From assembly GCA_947174015.1 (NCBI GenBank), contig CAMWHJ010000003.1, positions 1-64,000 on the forward strand: a DNA stretch of 64,000 nt, read 5' to 3'. Both the position numbers and the translations under genes were made by a program. The stretch is from an uncultured Lachnospiraceae bacterium. Lineage in GTDB: Bacteria; Bacillota; Clostridia; Lachnospirales; Lachnospiraceae. This document shows, piece by piece, positions 44,510-54,485 of the stretch. Under the pieces are notes generated by a model. That model searched no databases. It was not told where the DNA came from and saw only the letters and a list, made by a program, of their open reading frames with translations. The first letter of the stretch is position 1; every line of letters begins with the position of its first letter.

Positions 44510-45489
44510 TATTTTCCCAACCTTTCCATCCGTCGAAATTCCTCCGGCACCTGTGCCTGAAACTTCTTTCCCGAAAGATAGGACAGTTTTCCCAAAATCT
44601 GCGGAAATTCCAGACAATAGGCATGCAGTAGCTGAGATTTGATCCCATGTTGCCTTCGAAAACTCTCATTGACCTTTTCATCTCCATACTTTTGATCACC
44701 GATAATAGGATGGGTAATGGAAGCAAGATGTGCTCTGATTTGATGGGTTCGTCCAGTGATCAAAGTTACCTCCAGCAGAGTATAATCCTCTCCCACAAAA
44801 ATAGGGCAATACTTGGTTTCAATAGGTCTTGCTTCCTTATCTGTGGACCGGGCAAGAATTTTTACCTGATTGTTCTTTTCATCCTTCACTAAAAAGCCTT
44901 TCATATGTTCCGGTTTTTCCACCCGTCCAGTCACATAGCATCTGTAATATTTATGTATGGTTCTGTCTTGAAACATTTTCGACAATTCCTGCAAACCTGC
45001 CAGAGACTTACCTGCTGCCACCAGACCACTGGTATTTCTGTCAATACGGTTACAGATGGATGGCTTAAAGGTTCGCAATGTGTTCTCGGTCACCTGCCCC
45101 TGCTCCATGAGATATTCTAAAATGGCATCATTTAAGGAATAATCCTTCGGCTCTGCCTTTTGCACCAGCATACCGCTTTTTTTGTTTACCAGGAGAATAT
45201 TTTCATCCTCATAGACTATCTCCAGTGGCTCTCTCTTTTTCTGAGGCTTGACAGCCCCTACTATGGGCTGTTCGTGGAACTTGTCAAAGGTTTCGTCGGA
45301 TAAATATATTTTTATCACATCTCCCAACCGGGTTTTTTCATTGCCCTCTGCCTTTTTGTCATTTAATGTGATATTTTTTTTCCGCAGCATCTTGTAGAGA
45401 AAACTTTTGGGTGCCCTATTCAGATATTTTCCCAAAAGCTTATCTAATCTTTGCCCGGCTTCATTTTCCTTCACATCTATCTGTTTCAT
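44509..45489 (-). CDS. RluA-family 23S/tRNA pseudouridine synthase
   Basis: A 326-residue enzyme: N-terminal S4 RNA-binding domain ('QRLDKLLGKYLNRAPKSFLYK'), then a catalytic domain with 'ICNRIDRNTSGLVAAGKS' (catalytic Asp), 'YVTGRVEKPE' and 'ITGRTHQIRAHLASITHPI'. RluC/RluD-like by layout; the target uridine is not certain. Translationally coupled to recU. Confidence 0.9.
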   Translation of the reverse strand: MKQIDVKENEAGQRLDKLLGKYLNRAPKSFLYKMLRKKNITLNDKKAEGNEKTRLGDVIKIYLSDETFDKFHEQPIVGAVKPQKKREPLEIVYEDENILLVNKKSGMLVQKAEPKDYSLNDAILEYLMEQGQVTENTLRTFKPSICNRIDRNTSGLVAAGKSLAGLQELSKMFQDRTIHKYYRCYVTGRVEKPEHMKGFLVKDEKNNQVKILARSTDKEARPIETKYCPIFVGEDYTLLEVTLITGRTHQIRAHLASITHPIIGDQKYGDEKVNESFRRQHGIKSQLLHAYCLEFPQILGKLSYLSGKKFQAQVPEEFRRMERLGK

Positions 45490-45554
45490 CTGCTCTCAAT
45501 CCTATCCTTTATGATATCTTGACTGTTTTTTACTTTTCTAATATTACAATACTT

Positions 45555-46127
45555 TTAGATGGAAATTGCCTTGATAACAGCCGCCAGTTCTTGTTCATAG
45601 ACTTCTTTTCTCTCGCCTGCCAGATTTTTCTGCATTTCCTGAATTCTGTTTATGTATGCCTTTTCCTCTTTATAAATTTTCACTGACACTCCATGAAATC
45701 CGTTTTTTTCCAGGGCAGTCTTGATAAATTCTGCCGCATGTTTTTCATCGGTTTTGGTCTTTTCACTGAATCCTACCACCGTCTTGCCTATAATGGTGAT
45801 ATGCAGCAGTTCATGAATTTTATCATAGGCAGTAATTACAATGTCCGACAGACAGGTGGCATTTTCAACCGAAGCCTGAATTTTTTCATAGGTTTCCTCA
45901 CTTCCCGATGGATAGTGGTAATACAAAATAGCTGTGGTCAACTGTTTTGCTGCTGGAAGAACCGACACTACTGCCACCACAGTAAGCAGATTCCTGCGGG
46001 TGCCGGTTGTGGCATAGCCCACAAAGAAAATTGCAAAAGAAAGGGCAAACAGCAGAAGTGTTTTTATGGTCTCCCTTCTTTTCTGGTATACCAGGTAACC
46101 ATAAGTTCCCTTTTGTATCTTTTTCAT
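45555..46127 (-). CDS. Conserved-looking membrane protein of unknown function
   Basis: A 190-residue protein with two N-terminal membrane helices ('TLLLFALSFAIFFVGYA', 'LLTVVAVVSVLPAAKQL') and a charged cytosolic domain rich in Lys and Glu, ending in a helical segment. I do not recognise the family. It lies 129 bp after the SDR gene and 65 bp before the pseudouridine synthase gene, all on the minus strand. Confidence 0.55.
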   Translation of the reverse strand: MKKIQKGTYGYLVYQKRRETIKTLLLFALSFAIFFVGYATTGTRRNLLTVVAVVSVLPAAKQLTTAILYYHYPSGSEETYEKIQASVENATCLSDIVITAYDKIHELLHITIIGKTVVGFSEKTKTDEKHAAEFIKTALEKNGFHGVSVKIYKEEKAYINRIQEMQKNLAGERKEVYEQELAAVIKAISI

Positions 46128-46256
46128 TTTACTCTATATCCTTTCCCTTTTTATTCTCGCAAGTAATAAGGAAAATAGCCATGCTTACATGGATATTTGA
46201 CGAATACCGCAAGGGTCTGATACCTCGCTGCTCCATCCCCATTGCTTGCAGCTGGG

Positions 46257-47021
46257 TTATTGACTTTTTGAAAACATTTTTAACAGCAAGGAGTTTGGCA
46301 GCAATTTTGCTGCCAGACAAATTGCCTGCATAGACAAACCATACACTGAAACTTCCCGTCCCCTTTTTAAGTCCCTGATTGCCTTTTTCACTACTCTTTT
46401 GGGGTCAGCCAAAAAGAACTTTTTATAAGCAGCCATAGTTTCAAATTCTTCTGCCACCTGAAAAAACTCTGTTTTCACCGGTCCCGGACACACTGCCATT
46501 ACATGGATGTTTTGTTGCTTTAATTCCCAATACAAAGCCCTTGAAAAACTCAACACATAGGATTTGCTTGCCGCATACACTCCAAAACCTGCCTGCGGCA
46601 AGAAAGCAGCGGAGGATGCCAGATTAACAATTTTACTTTTTGATTTCATATAAGGCAGGGTATCATAGGTAATTTTTGTCAACACATGACAATTTAGCTG
46701 AATCATTGAGAGATTTCCTTCTCTGCTGATTTTTGAAAAATTTCCGATTTTCCCCAATCCTGCACCATTGACCAGAATTCCCACTTTTGGTTTTTCTTTC
46801 TGCAAGGCATCAAGATAGCTCTGGTATTCCTGAGGTTTTTGCAGGTCTATGGAAAAAATGCGAAGGGGCACACTGCTTTCTGACTGCAGCTTTTCCAGCC
46901 GTTGTCTCCGTCGGGCAAGCACCCAGATTTCTTCCAGTTGATCTCTGTATTCTTTTTCAAGTGCAAGGACAAATTCTCTTCCCATACCGGAGGATGCACC
47001 CGTTACCACCGCTATTCGCAT
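46257..47021 (-). CDS. Short-chain dehydrogenase/reductase
   Basis: A 254-residue classical SDR: NAD(P) loop 'VVTGASSGMGREF', 'LVNGAGLGKIG', and the active-site Ser with 'YAASKSYVL' (YxxxK). 'CPGPVKTEF' follows. The basic 'LARRRQRLEKL' segment after the second strand favours NADP(H). Substrate unknown. Confidence 0.9.
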   Translation of the reverse strand: MRIAVVTGASSGMGREFVLALEKEYRDQLEEIWVLARRRQRLEKLQSESSVPLRIFSIDLQKPQEYQSYLDALQKEKPKVGILVNGAGLGKIGNFSKISREGNLSMIQLNCHVLTKITYDTLPYMKSKSKIVNLASSAAFLPQAGFGVYAASKSYVLSFSRALYWELKQQNIHVMAVCPGPVKTEFFQVAEEFETMAAYKKFFLADPKRVVKKAIRDLKRGREVSVYGLSMQAICLAAKLLPNSLLLKMFSKSQ

Positions 47022-47158
47022 TTTCTTACCTGCCTTTCTTCTCTACGCTTACTATGCTGACACTTCTTCGTATCGGACAATACTGTCTCTTTATCATATT
47101 TGCTTTTCTACTGACTTTGAAACAATTATTTTAACTGCTCCATTCCTTCACCGTTACA

Positions 47159-49084
47159 TTACTTCTTCTTTTTATGAACATTTCGAATTGTTTTCTTGGA
47201 CTTTCGATTTTTCTGTTTTTCACTTCCCTCTGTCATGACTTGGCTCTTCTTTCCCTTGTTTTGGCTGAAGAATTTCCCATCTGCCGTATTTCTTGGACGT
47301 ATCAGGCAGTGTTTGTCAAAACCAATCAAATCCGTTCTGCCCGCCAAAGTCAGTGCTTCCTTTACCAATTCATAATTCTTGGGATTTCTATACTGTATCA
47401 ACGCCCTTTGCATTGCCTTTTCATGGGGATTCTTGGGAGTATATACCTTTTCCATGGTTCGAGGATCATAACCGGTATAATACATGCAGGTGGACAAGGT
47501 GGAGGGGGTGGGATAAAAGTCCTGTACCTGTTCCGGCATATAGCCTAAATCCCTGAGATACTCTGCCAGCTCCACAGCTTCCTGAATGGTGGAACCCGGA
47601 TGGGATGACATGAGATACGGCACCAAATACTGTTTTTTATTTATTTGTTCGTTGATTTTCTTATACTTTTTTTGGAAGGCTTCATATACCGCATTTTCCG
47701 GTTTTCCCATATACTTTAGCACATTATCGGAAATATGCTCCGGTGCCACTTTTAACTGACCGCTTACATGGTGGCTGCAAAGTTCATAGAAAAATTCTTC
47801 ATTTTTATCTGCCATCAGATAATCAAAGCGGATTCCCGACCGCACAAAAACTTTTTTTACGTTGGGCAATGCCCGCAGCTTACGAAGCAGCTTTAGATAA
47901 TCACTATGATCTACTTTTAAATTCCTGCATGGCTTTGGAAACAGACACTGTTTGTTGGGACAGGCTCCATGCTCTGCCTGCTTACTACATGCCATATGGC
48001 GAAAGTTGGCAGTGGGTCCGCCCACATCATGGATATATCCCTTGAAATCTTTATCCCAGATGATTTTCTCTGCCTCTGCCAGCAAGGATTCATGACTTCT
48101 GGTCTGAATAATTCTTCCCTGATGAAAGGTCAAAGCACAAAAACTACAACCGCCAAAACAGCCCCGGTTGCTTACCAGACTGAATTTCACTTCTGCAATG
48201 GCAGGTACCCCGCCTGCCTCCTCATAAGAGGGATGATAATTTCTCATATAAGGCAGGGCATACACCTGATCCATCTCGCTTTGGCTTAAAGGCTTTGCCG
48301 GGGGATTCTGCACCACAAACTGCTTTTCCTTATAAGGCTCCACCAACCGTTTTGCCACAAAAGGATCCGTATTGCAATACTGGGTATAAAAACTCCCTGC
48401 ATAGCTTTTCTTATTCTCTTTCAGCTCTGTATAGCTTGGCAGAACAAGGTAATCATAAACACTTTCCAAAGAATTGGTCTTGTACACCGTACCGTCAATA
48501 AAGGTAATATCTTTGATATCAATACCGCTGTTCAGTGCATCTGCAATCTCCACAATGGGCTTCTCTCCCATGCCATAAATTAGTAAATCTGCTCCAGAAT
48601 CCAACAACAGGGAACGTTTCATAGAATTTGACCAATAGTCATAATGTGCCAATCGTCGCAGGGATGCCTCAATTCCACCGATAATAATTGGTGTCTTCTT
48701 ATATGTCTGACGTATGAGATTAGAATACACTGTGGTGGCATAGTCCGGTCTTTTTCCCATAACTCCTCCCGGTGTAAAAGCATCGGTATTTCTGCGTTTT
48801 TTCGATACAGAGTAGTGGTTTACCATGGAGTCCATATTACCAGCGGTGACAATAAAAGCAAGTCTGGGTTCCCCAAACTCTGCAATGCTTTCCTTTTTCT
48901 TCCAGTCGGGCTGTGATATGATTCCTATGGTATAGCCATTGGTTTCCAAAACACGGCTGATAATAGCATGTCCAAAAGAAGGATGATCCACATAGGCATC
49001 CCCGATAATGTACACAAAATCCAGTTGTTCTATACCTTGCTGCTTCATTTCCTCTCTGCTGATTGGTAAAAATCCTTTTTCCAT
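47159..49084 (-). CDS. YgiQ-family radical SAM protein
   Basis: A 641-residue protein with a B12-binding-like N-terminal part, a radical SAM core with '[20 protein letters not shown]' (C-x3-C-x2-C cluster) and a C-terminal region with '[24 protein letters not shown]' in part and a basic Lys-rich tail. Members of UPF0313/YgiQ have no settled reaction. 11 bp after rsuA-like. Confidence 0.9.
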   Translation of the reverse strand: MEKGFLPISREEMKQQGIEQLDFVYIIGDAYVDHPSFGHAIISRVLETNGYTIGIISQPDWKKKESIAEFGEPRLAFIVTAGNMDSMVNHYSVSKKRRNTDAFTPGGVMGKRPDYATTVYSNLIRQTYKKTPIIIGGIEASLRRLAHYDYWSNSMKRSLLLDSGADLLIYGMGEKPIVEIADALNSGIDIKDITFIDGTVYKTNSLESVYDYLVLPSYTELKENKKSYAGSFYTQYCNTDPFVAKRLVEPYKEKQFVVQNPPAKPLSQSEMDQVYALPYMRNYHPSYEEAGGVPAIAEVKFSLVSNRGCFGGCSFCALTFHQGRIIQTRSHESLLAEAEKIIWDKDFKGYIHDVGGPTANFRHMACSKQAEHGACPNKQCLFPKPCRNLKVDHSDYLKLLRKLRALPNVKKVFVRSGIRFDYLMADKNEEFFYELCSHHVSGQLKVAPEHISDNVLKYMGKPENAVYEAFQKKYKKINEQINKKQYLVPYLMSSHPGSTIQEAVELAEYLRDLGYMPEQVQDFYPTPSTLSTCMYYTGYDPRTMEKVYTPKNPHEKAMQRALIQYRNPKNYELVKEALTLAGRTDLIGFDKHCLIRPRNTADGKFFSQNKGKKSQVMTEGSEKQKNRKSKKTIRNVHKKKK

Positions 49085-49095
49085 AATGCCTCCTG

Positions 49096-49809
49096 CTATT
49101 TCTCTCTCAGCAATGCCAGTTCTTCTTTCGTCAAATGACGATATTCTCCAGGCTGCAATTTTTCATCCAGTGTCAGCTTTCCCATGGAGATACGTTTCAG
49201 ATAAATAACCTCTTTGGAAACCGCCTGAAACATTCTCTTAATCTGATGAAATTTCCCCTCCCGGATCACCACTTCCACCTCTGAGATTTCTCCAGACTTC
49301 AAAATGCGAAGGTCTGCAGGCATTGTGAGTTTCTTCTCCCCAATGTCCAAACCTTCGCAAAATTCTGACACATCCTGTTCTGTAACAAAACCTCGAACTA
49401 ATGCATAATAAGTCTTATCCACATGCTTTTTGGGGGACAGCAGACTGTGAGCCAGTGCACCGTCATTGGTTAATATTAACAAACCTTCTGTATCCTTGTC
49501 CAGCCTGCCCACCGGGAAAAGTTCATCCCTATACTTATCTTCTATCAGAGATATCACCGTCTCACTTACATTGTCAGTGGTGGCACTCACCACTCCTTTC
49601 GGTTTATTCATCATATAATACACAAATCCTTTTTTGTAAACCTGTGTACCGTCAAAGAAAACCTGTGTTATCTCCGGATCAATTTTCACCTCTCCCCTTT
49701 GGGCGGTTTCCTCATTGAGCTGAATGCGGCCCTTTTTGATGTATTCCTTTACTTCACTTCGGCTTCCCACCTTGGCATCTGCCAAGAATTTGTCCAGTCG
49801 AATTAGCAT
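49096..49809 (-). CDS. RsuA-family 16S rRNA pseudouridine synthase
   Basis: A 237-residue enzyme with an S4 domain ('[19 protein letters not shown]') and a catalytic domain ('[19 protein letters not shown]' with catalytic Asp, '[11 protein letters not shown]'). ATG 49809 is 8 nt after AGGA and gives the usual 'MLIRLDKFL' start; ATG 49818 lies inside that site. Likely target U516-type position in 16S rRNA. Confidence 0.92.
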   Translation of the reverse strand: MLIRLDKFLADAKVGSRSEVKEYIKKGRIQLNEETAQRGEVKIDPEITQVFFDGTQVYKKGFVYYMMNKPKGVVSATTDNVSETVISLIEDKYRDELFPVGRLDKDTEGLLILTNDGALAHSLLSPKKHVDKTYYALVRGFVTEQDVSEFCEGLDIGEKKLTMPADLRILKSGEISEVEVVIREGKFHQIKRMFQAVSKEVIYLKRISMGKLTLDEKLQPGEYRHLTKEELALLREK

Positions 49810-49839
49810 GTCTTTCATCCTTTCTGCTGCTTTCTTGTA

Positions 49840-50655
49840 TTAATTGAGGGCATGCTTAATTCCTTGTACTTTGTAACCCTCTGCAATCAGATCAATTTCC
49901 TGTTGAAATTTAGAAAGCTGTTCTAAATCATCCTGCTCATAAATACGATAAAATTCATCCTGAATCTTTACCAGTTCCCGCTTATTTGCCACCTTATACA
50001 GATTCTGCATAGTATTCAATATGGAAGCCACCACATTGGCTTTGATGCGGAATGAATTCTGTGCATCCATAATCTCACTGCGCACCGCAGACATTTCCTT
50101 GTCCAGCACAATCACTGCCGTTGCGGCACCACTTAGGCTGTCCTTAATGTAATCCGGCATATTCTGACTATATTTGTATTGCAGGGAATGCTCAATCGTA
50201 GCCCAGAAGTTCATAGCAAGGGTGCGAATCTGGATCTCCACCGGAATGTTCTTAGATCCATTCAAAGTCTGAATCTTGTACATCACTATCATATGATAAC
50301 TCTGATAGCCGCTGGGCTTGCGGTGTGCAATATAGTCCTTAATACTCTTAACCTCCATGTCTTCTCTGTTTTTAATCATTTCTGCGATTGCATAGATATC
50401 TTCCACGAACTGACATATAATACGGATACCTGCAATATCCTCAATTTCCTCCTCAATACGATTGATTGGTATATGTTTCTTATTTGCTTTTTCAATAATA
50501 CTTGTCACAGATTTTACACGTCCTAACACTTGCTCAATAGGAGAATACAAGCCCTTTTCCCTGTGTTCTCTGATATTATGGTTGAACTTCACTTGTAGCT
50601 CTTCTACTGCAAGTTCATAAGGATTTAAAATCTCTCTCCATAACTGTATTTCCAT
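49840..50655 (-). CDS. Small alarmone synthetase (RelQ/YjbM-like)
   Basis: A 271-residue protein carrying only the (p)ppGpp synthetase domain: 'IEDIAGIRIICQFVEDIY', 'AHRKPSGYQSYHMIVM' and 'VEIQIRTLAMNFWATIEHSLQYK' in part. No HD hydrolase domain, as in RelQ/RelP. Helical C-terminal tail for oligomer formation. ATG 50655 has GGAG at 8-nt spacing; ATG 50682 does not. It makes stress alarmone from GTP/GDP and ATP. Confidence 0.9.
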   Translation of the reverse strand: MEIQLWREILNPYELAVEELQVKFNHNIREHREKGLYSPIEQVLGRVKSVTSIIEKANKKHIPINRIEEEIEDIAGIRIICQFVEDIYAIAEMIKNREDMEVKSIKDYIAHRKPSGYQSYHMIVMYKIQTLNGSKNIPVEIQIRTLAMNFWATIEHSLQYKYSQNMPDYIKDSLSGAATAVIVLDKEMSAVRSEIMDAQNSFRIKANVVASILNTMQNLYKVANKRELVKIQDEFYRIYEQDDLEQLSKFQQEIDLIAEGYKVQGIKHALN

Positions 50656-50796
50656 AGTGATCACTCCATACATGATATTCACGAAATTGATAATAAAATT
50701 ATATCACATTTCACTGATTGTGCCTATTCCTTTTCAAAATTTTTCAAAAATTTACAAATATATACACCAAGTATATATCACCGAATATATGAAAAG

Positions 50797-51687
50797 CTAT
50801 GGCTTCCCATAGTCCATCCTGATTTTTTTATCCTCCAAGTAACGCATCACTGGATAAGGATTAATGCTCTGTTCTTGATTGTGTTCTGTAACTATGTAAA
50901 TTCCCATATGCAGATGCACTGCGAATTTTCCTGTGGTTCCCTCACTGCCATAACCGCTGTCTCCCATAAAACCCAGCAGTTCTCCTGCCCGCACCGTATC
51001 ACCCACCTGCAAGTCCCCATAAGAATAAAGGTGAGCATAATAAAAGTAAGCACCATGGCTGCTGCGGATTCCAAGTCGGTAGCCGCCTTTTTCCAACCAC
51101 CCCTTCTGTTCCACCACACCATCTGTAATACTCACCACCGGATACAAGCCTCGCTGATTGATATCTGCCATAATATCACAGCCTTCGTGAGTTCGCTTTC
51201 CTCCATAGGTTCGTTCAAATCTCCAAGAATCCCCAAAGGTTACACTGCAGCTCTCATCCCATGAGGAAGCTGCCACCGGAAAATACTCTATGTCCGCCCA
51301 GATTGCCTCATTGCTGGCAAGGAGGCTCTGGTATTCCCTGGGAAAGTCATTTTTGAGAAAAGCAATCTTTTTTTGTTGATTCTCGCTACCTGTGAATTCT
51401 TGATGATATACTCCTTCATAAAAATACATATCTGTCAAAAGTTTTGGCAGTCCCTGTTCCCTGCCCCCCTCTGACTTTAGATAAGAAAACAAAGGTTCAT
51501 TTATCGGTGTTGCACGAAATTCCTCCTGTTCATTGATATTTTCATGAATCCAGGAACAGGATGCCCGTTTTCGCAGATCCGACTGAAAAAAGGTAATTAT
51601 TATGCTCAAAAGCAGCACCATCACAAAACCTGCACCATAAATACAGCTCACACTGCCACGAGAATTTCTCCGGTATCTTCTTTTCAA
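50797..51687 (-). CDS. Membrane-anchored M23 metallopeptidase
   Basis: A 296-residue protein with one N-terminal helix ('GAGFVMVLLLSIIITFF') and a C-terminal M23 domain: 'THEGCDIMAD' (H and D zinc ligands), 'YAHLYSYGDLQVGDTVRAGE' and 'HLHMGIY' (HxH). It could be an active peptidoglycan endopeptidase or a SpoIIQ-like binder; ligands look intact. No clear sporulation link besides the divergent YlbJ-like gene. Confidence 0.88.
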   Translation of the reverse strand: MKRRYRRNSRGSVSCIYGAGFVMVLLLSIIITFFQSDLRKRASCSWIHENINEQEEFRATPINEPLFSYLKSEGGREQGLPKLLTDMYFYEGVYHQEFTGSENQQKKIAFLKNDFPREYQSLLASNEAIWADIEYFPVAASSWDESCSVTFGDSWRFERTYGGKRTHEGCDIMADINQRGLYPVVSITDGVVEQKGWLEKGGYRLGIRSSHGAYFYYAHLYSYGDLQVGDTVRAGELLGFMGDSGYGSEGTTGKFAVHLHMGIYIVTEHNQEQSINPYPVMRYLEDKKIRMDYGKP

Positions 51688-51763
51688 TACCTTCTCCTCC
51701 CCTTTTCAGAGACATCTTTATATTCTATGAATGAATTTTCAAAATTATTCCCATATTTTTCAT

Positions 51764-51792
51764 TCATAACCCCTTTCTTTCACTCATAAACT
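51764..51792 (+). promoter_or_regulatory. Possible sporulation-type promoter of the YlbJ-like gene
   Basis: TCATAAC (51764-51770), 14 bp, CATAAACT (51785-51792) loosely fits SigE. An overlapping TATACT could be a SigA -10 but lacks a -35. Confidence 0.3.
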
Positions 51793-51818
51793 ATACTAAA
51801 ACCTTGGAGGTGGTACTG

Positions 51819-52763
51819 GTGGCAAAGACCTTCCGTTTTCTTATTCCACTTCTTATCTGTGCTATTTTCCTCTTTCTTTTACTATTTCCCACACATGCGG
51901 TAACTTCTGCCCGCTCCGGATTGATGCTCTGGTTTCAGGTGATTCTGCCCACATTGCTGCCATTTATGATACTTTCCAGACTGTTAGTGGAAACTAACGC
52001 CATATCCGGTCTGACTTTCCTCTTTGCCGGTCCCTTCAAAAAACTGCTGGGTTTAAGCAAATCCGGTACTTTTGTAGTTATGACAGGATTTCTCTGCGGT
52101 TATCCCATGGGGGCCAAACTCACTGCTGATTTATATCTCCATGGACAGTTGACAAAAACAGAAGCCGGCTATCTTCTATCCTTCTGCAACAACTTAAGTC
52201 CTATGTTCATCAGCAGTTTTCTGAACCTTTCCTGTTTGGAAGCTCCTGCTCTGCTGTCCTTATTGTTTTTGCTTATTTACGGTGTACCTATTTTCTTTGC
52301 TCTAATTACCCAGCCTTTATATCGGCGGACAGTATCAAGCAAAAGAACCGCAGTTTCTCCTGACGCCAGTACCTCTGTCCTGAATTTCAATATAGTGGAC
52401 ACTGCCATCATGGACGGTTTTACCCAGATTACCAAACTGGGAGGATATATTATACTATTTTCCATTATATCCGGCATGTTTTTAACACTGTCTCTGCCCA
52501 ATCGGCTTTTAGCACTGATTACCGGACTGGTGGAAGTCACTACTGGCATAAATTACATATCAGCCCAGCAATTTTCTTTGGAACTGAGACTACTCTATTG
52601 TATTCCTATTTGTGTATTTGGTGGATGTTCCGGTCTAATGCAGACTTATAGCATGATAAAAGAAACCGGACTGCCCTTTTCTCTGTATTTTTACTCAAAG
52701 GCAGCCCAGACAATACTTTCTTTCATTGTGACATGGATGTTTATATCTATATGTATCAATTAA
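51819..52763 (+). CDS. YlbJ-like sporulation integral membrane protein
   Basis: A 314-residue polytopic protein with 'VTGFLCGYPMGAKLTADLY'-type motif (written from residues near position 80), 'LSFCNNLSPMFISSFL' and a nucleoside-recognition-like gate domain. YlbJ is needed for spore cortex formation in Bacillus. The frame starts at 51804 (TTG), but GGAGG at 51806-51810 points to GTG 51819. Among the few plus-strand genes, divergent from M23. Confidence 0.85.
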   Translation: MAKTFRFLIPLLICAIFLFLLLFPTHAVTSARSGLMLWFQVILPTLLPFMILSRLLVETNAISGLTFLFAGPFKKLLGLSKSGTFVVMTGFLCGYPMGAKLTADLYLHGQLTKTEAGYLLSFCNNLSPMFISSFLNLSCLEAPALLSLLFLLIYGVPIFFALITQPLYRRTVSSKRTAVSPDASTSVLNFNIVDTAIMDGFTQITKLGGYIILFSIISGMFLTLSLPNRLLALITGLVEVTTGINYISAQQFSLELRLLYCIPICVFGGCSGLMQTYSMIKETGLPFSLYFYSKAAQTILSFIVTWMFISICIN

Positions 52764-52792
52764 GTTTTGGCATTTGTGCAGGGACTTAAGTT

Positions 52793-53395
52793 CTATTCCT
52801 GTACATTTTTTTCTGAAACTGCATCCTCTTCTTCTGACAACGATTCCTCTTCTAAATAAGAGGGATCTAAGGATGCCTTATTGGTATCAATGATCTCACA
52901 GGCACGCTTTAACTCATAGATCAAATTATCATACTTGGCACTGGCAGAATCAATGGCATGGCTAACAATATTGTGGAGGCTGCCAAGCATTTCATCGGTG
53001 TACTGAATGGCACCGCCCCGAATGGCATTGGCATCATTGGTAGCCGAGTCTAAAATCATCTGGGCTTTTTCCGTTGCCTGCTGGACGATCTCATTCGCCT
53101 GAGCATATGCCTGCTGCATAATCTCATGCTCACTGACTAATTCATTGGTTTGAACAGCCGCCTCCTTAAGCATTGCCTCTGCCTTTACCTTGGCATCCTC
53201 AATAATAGCATCCCGATTACTGATAATCTTCTGATACCGTTTAATTTCCTCCGGTGTCTTCATCCGCAGTTCTCTTAACAGTTCATCAATTTCATCCTTG
53301 GAAACCACAATTTTGGTGTTGGATAAGGTGGCATATTTACAACTGTCTATGTAATCCTGTATTTCATCAATAATCTGTTCTATTTTACTATTCAT
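52793..53395 (-). CDS. Coiled-coil protein, DivIVA/ATP-synthase-b-like
   Basis: A 200-residue, almost wholly helical protein: N-terminal 'IDEIQDYIDSCKYATLSNTK' , a long coiled coil (about 60-130) with Ala-rich heptads ('AEAMLKEAAVQTNELVSEHE'), and an acidic tail. Similar proteins follow coaD in Clostridia; no enzymatic motif. Function unknown. Last gene of the parE-parC-rsmD-coaD run. Confidence 0.65.
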   Translation of the reverse strand: MNSKIEQIIDEIQDYIDSCKYATLSNTKIVVSKDEIDELLRELRMKTPEEIKRYQKIISNRDAIIEDAKVKAEAMLKEAAVQTNELVSEHEIMQQAYAQANEIVQQATEKAQMILDSATNDANAIRGGAIQYTDEMLGSLHNIVSHAIDSASAKYDNLIYELKRACEIIDTNKASLDPSYLEEESLSEEEDAVSEKNVQE

Positions 53396-53419
53396 TCAAA
53401 GACATCTCCTTTTTATTTT

Positions 53420-53911
53420 CTACTGTTCCCGCAGACTTCGATACTTTTCATGAATCTTCTTTTCTATATATTCAGACACAAAATGGGACACGTCCCCCTG
53501 ATAGGATGCAACCTCCTTCACAATGGTGGAGCTTACATAAGAATATAATATGTTGGTGGTTAAAAACATGGTATCCACCTCCGGCAGCAATTCATGATTT
53601 GTCTGTGCCATCTGCAGTTCATATTCAAAATCTGTAATTGCACGAAGCCCACGGACAATTACATTAATATTCTCTTTTCTTGCAAAATCCACCAAAAGCC
53701 CCTGAAAGGAAGTAATTCTCACATTTGGCAGGTCTTTGGTAGTTTCTTCTAACATATTAACACGTTCTTGTACAGAAAACAATGGATTTTTCGCCTGATT
53801 GTTCAAAACAGCCACCACCACCTCATCAAACACATTGGCAGCTCTCTTAATAATATCCAAATGTCCCAGTGTTACCGGATCAAAACTTCCAGAATACAAG
53901 GCTCGCACCAT
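53420..53911 (-). CDS. coaD: Phosphopantetheine adenylyltransferase
   Basis: A 163-residue nucleotidyltransferase: '[16 protein letters not shown]' (T/HxGH motif), '[18 protein letters not shown]' and '[13 protein letters not shown]'. It makes dephospho-CoA from phosphopantetheine and ATP. ATG 53911 directly follows the rsmD stop, with AGAGGG upstream; the frame's earlier ATG lies inside rsmD. Confidence 0.96.
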   Translation of the reverse strand: MVRALYSGSFDPVTLGHLDIIKRAANVFDEVVVAVLNNQAKNPLFSVQERVNMLEETTKDLPNVRITSFQGLLVDFARKENINVIVRGLRAITDFEYELQMAQTNHELLPEVDTMFLTTNILYSYVSSTIVKEVASYQGDVSHFVSEYIEKKIHEKYRSLREQ

Positions 53912-53912
53912 A

Positions 53913-54476
53913 CTATCCCTCTTTTCTCTCAACAAATACATGCATATTTGTCTTGTATTTTTTATATCTTACCACTTCAAAAGGCAGATTTTCCTGTTCC
54001 AAAAAGGAAAAAGACGTTTCTAAGGATGACTCGATTATTATCAGGGTATCCTGATCTGCCAGCGAAGAATCTTTCAGATATCTTAGAACCTGCTGTTCCA
54101 GTTCCTGACCATATGGGGGATCCATGAAAATCATATCCATTGCCTTCTGTCCCTCTAAGCGCCTGAGTGCTGACAGGGCATCTGTCATAAGAAGTTCTGC
54201 CTTATCCATCAGTCTGGTAAATTTCAAATTATCTTTGATACATTCCATAGCCTTGGAATTTTGTTCCACAAAATAAGCTCTCCTGGCACCTCTGCTCAGT
54301 GCCTCAATGCCGATTCCGCCGCTGCCGCTGAACAGATCCAAAAAAGTGCAGTCCAGCAATTCCGGCTGAAGTATATTAAATAGTGTTTCCTTGATACGGT
54401 CTGTGGTAGGTCTGGTGTCCTTCCCCTCTATGGTCTTTAATTGCAGCCTCCTGGCTGTCCCGGCAATTACCCGCAT
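53913..54476 (-). CDS. rsmD: 16S rRNA (guanine966-N2)-methyltransferase
   Basis: A 187-residue SAM methyltransferase: '[14 protein letters not shown]', '[20 protein letters not shown]' (SAM loop), and '[10 protein letters not shown]' (N-x/D-PPY catalytic motif). The rsmD-coaD order is standard in Firmicutes. 9 bp after parC. Confidence 0.96.
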   Translation of the reverse strand: MRVIAGTARRLQLKTIEGKDTRPTTDRIKETLFNILQPELLDCTFLDLFSGSGGIGIEALSRGARRAYFVEQNSKAMECIKDNLKFTRLMDKAELLMTDALSALRRLEGQKAMDMIFMDPPYGQELEQQVLRYLKDSSLADQDTLIIIESSLETSFSFLEQENLPFEVVRYKKYKTNMHVFVERKEG

Positions 54477-54485
54477 GATGCCTCC

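Noticed and set aside
46129..46320. A 63-codon frame between the SDR and the membrane protein genes
   Set aside because: It overlaps the SDR end by 64 bp, has no ribosome site and no recognisable protein features; it only happens to end before the next start.
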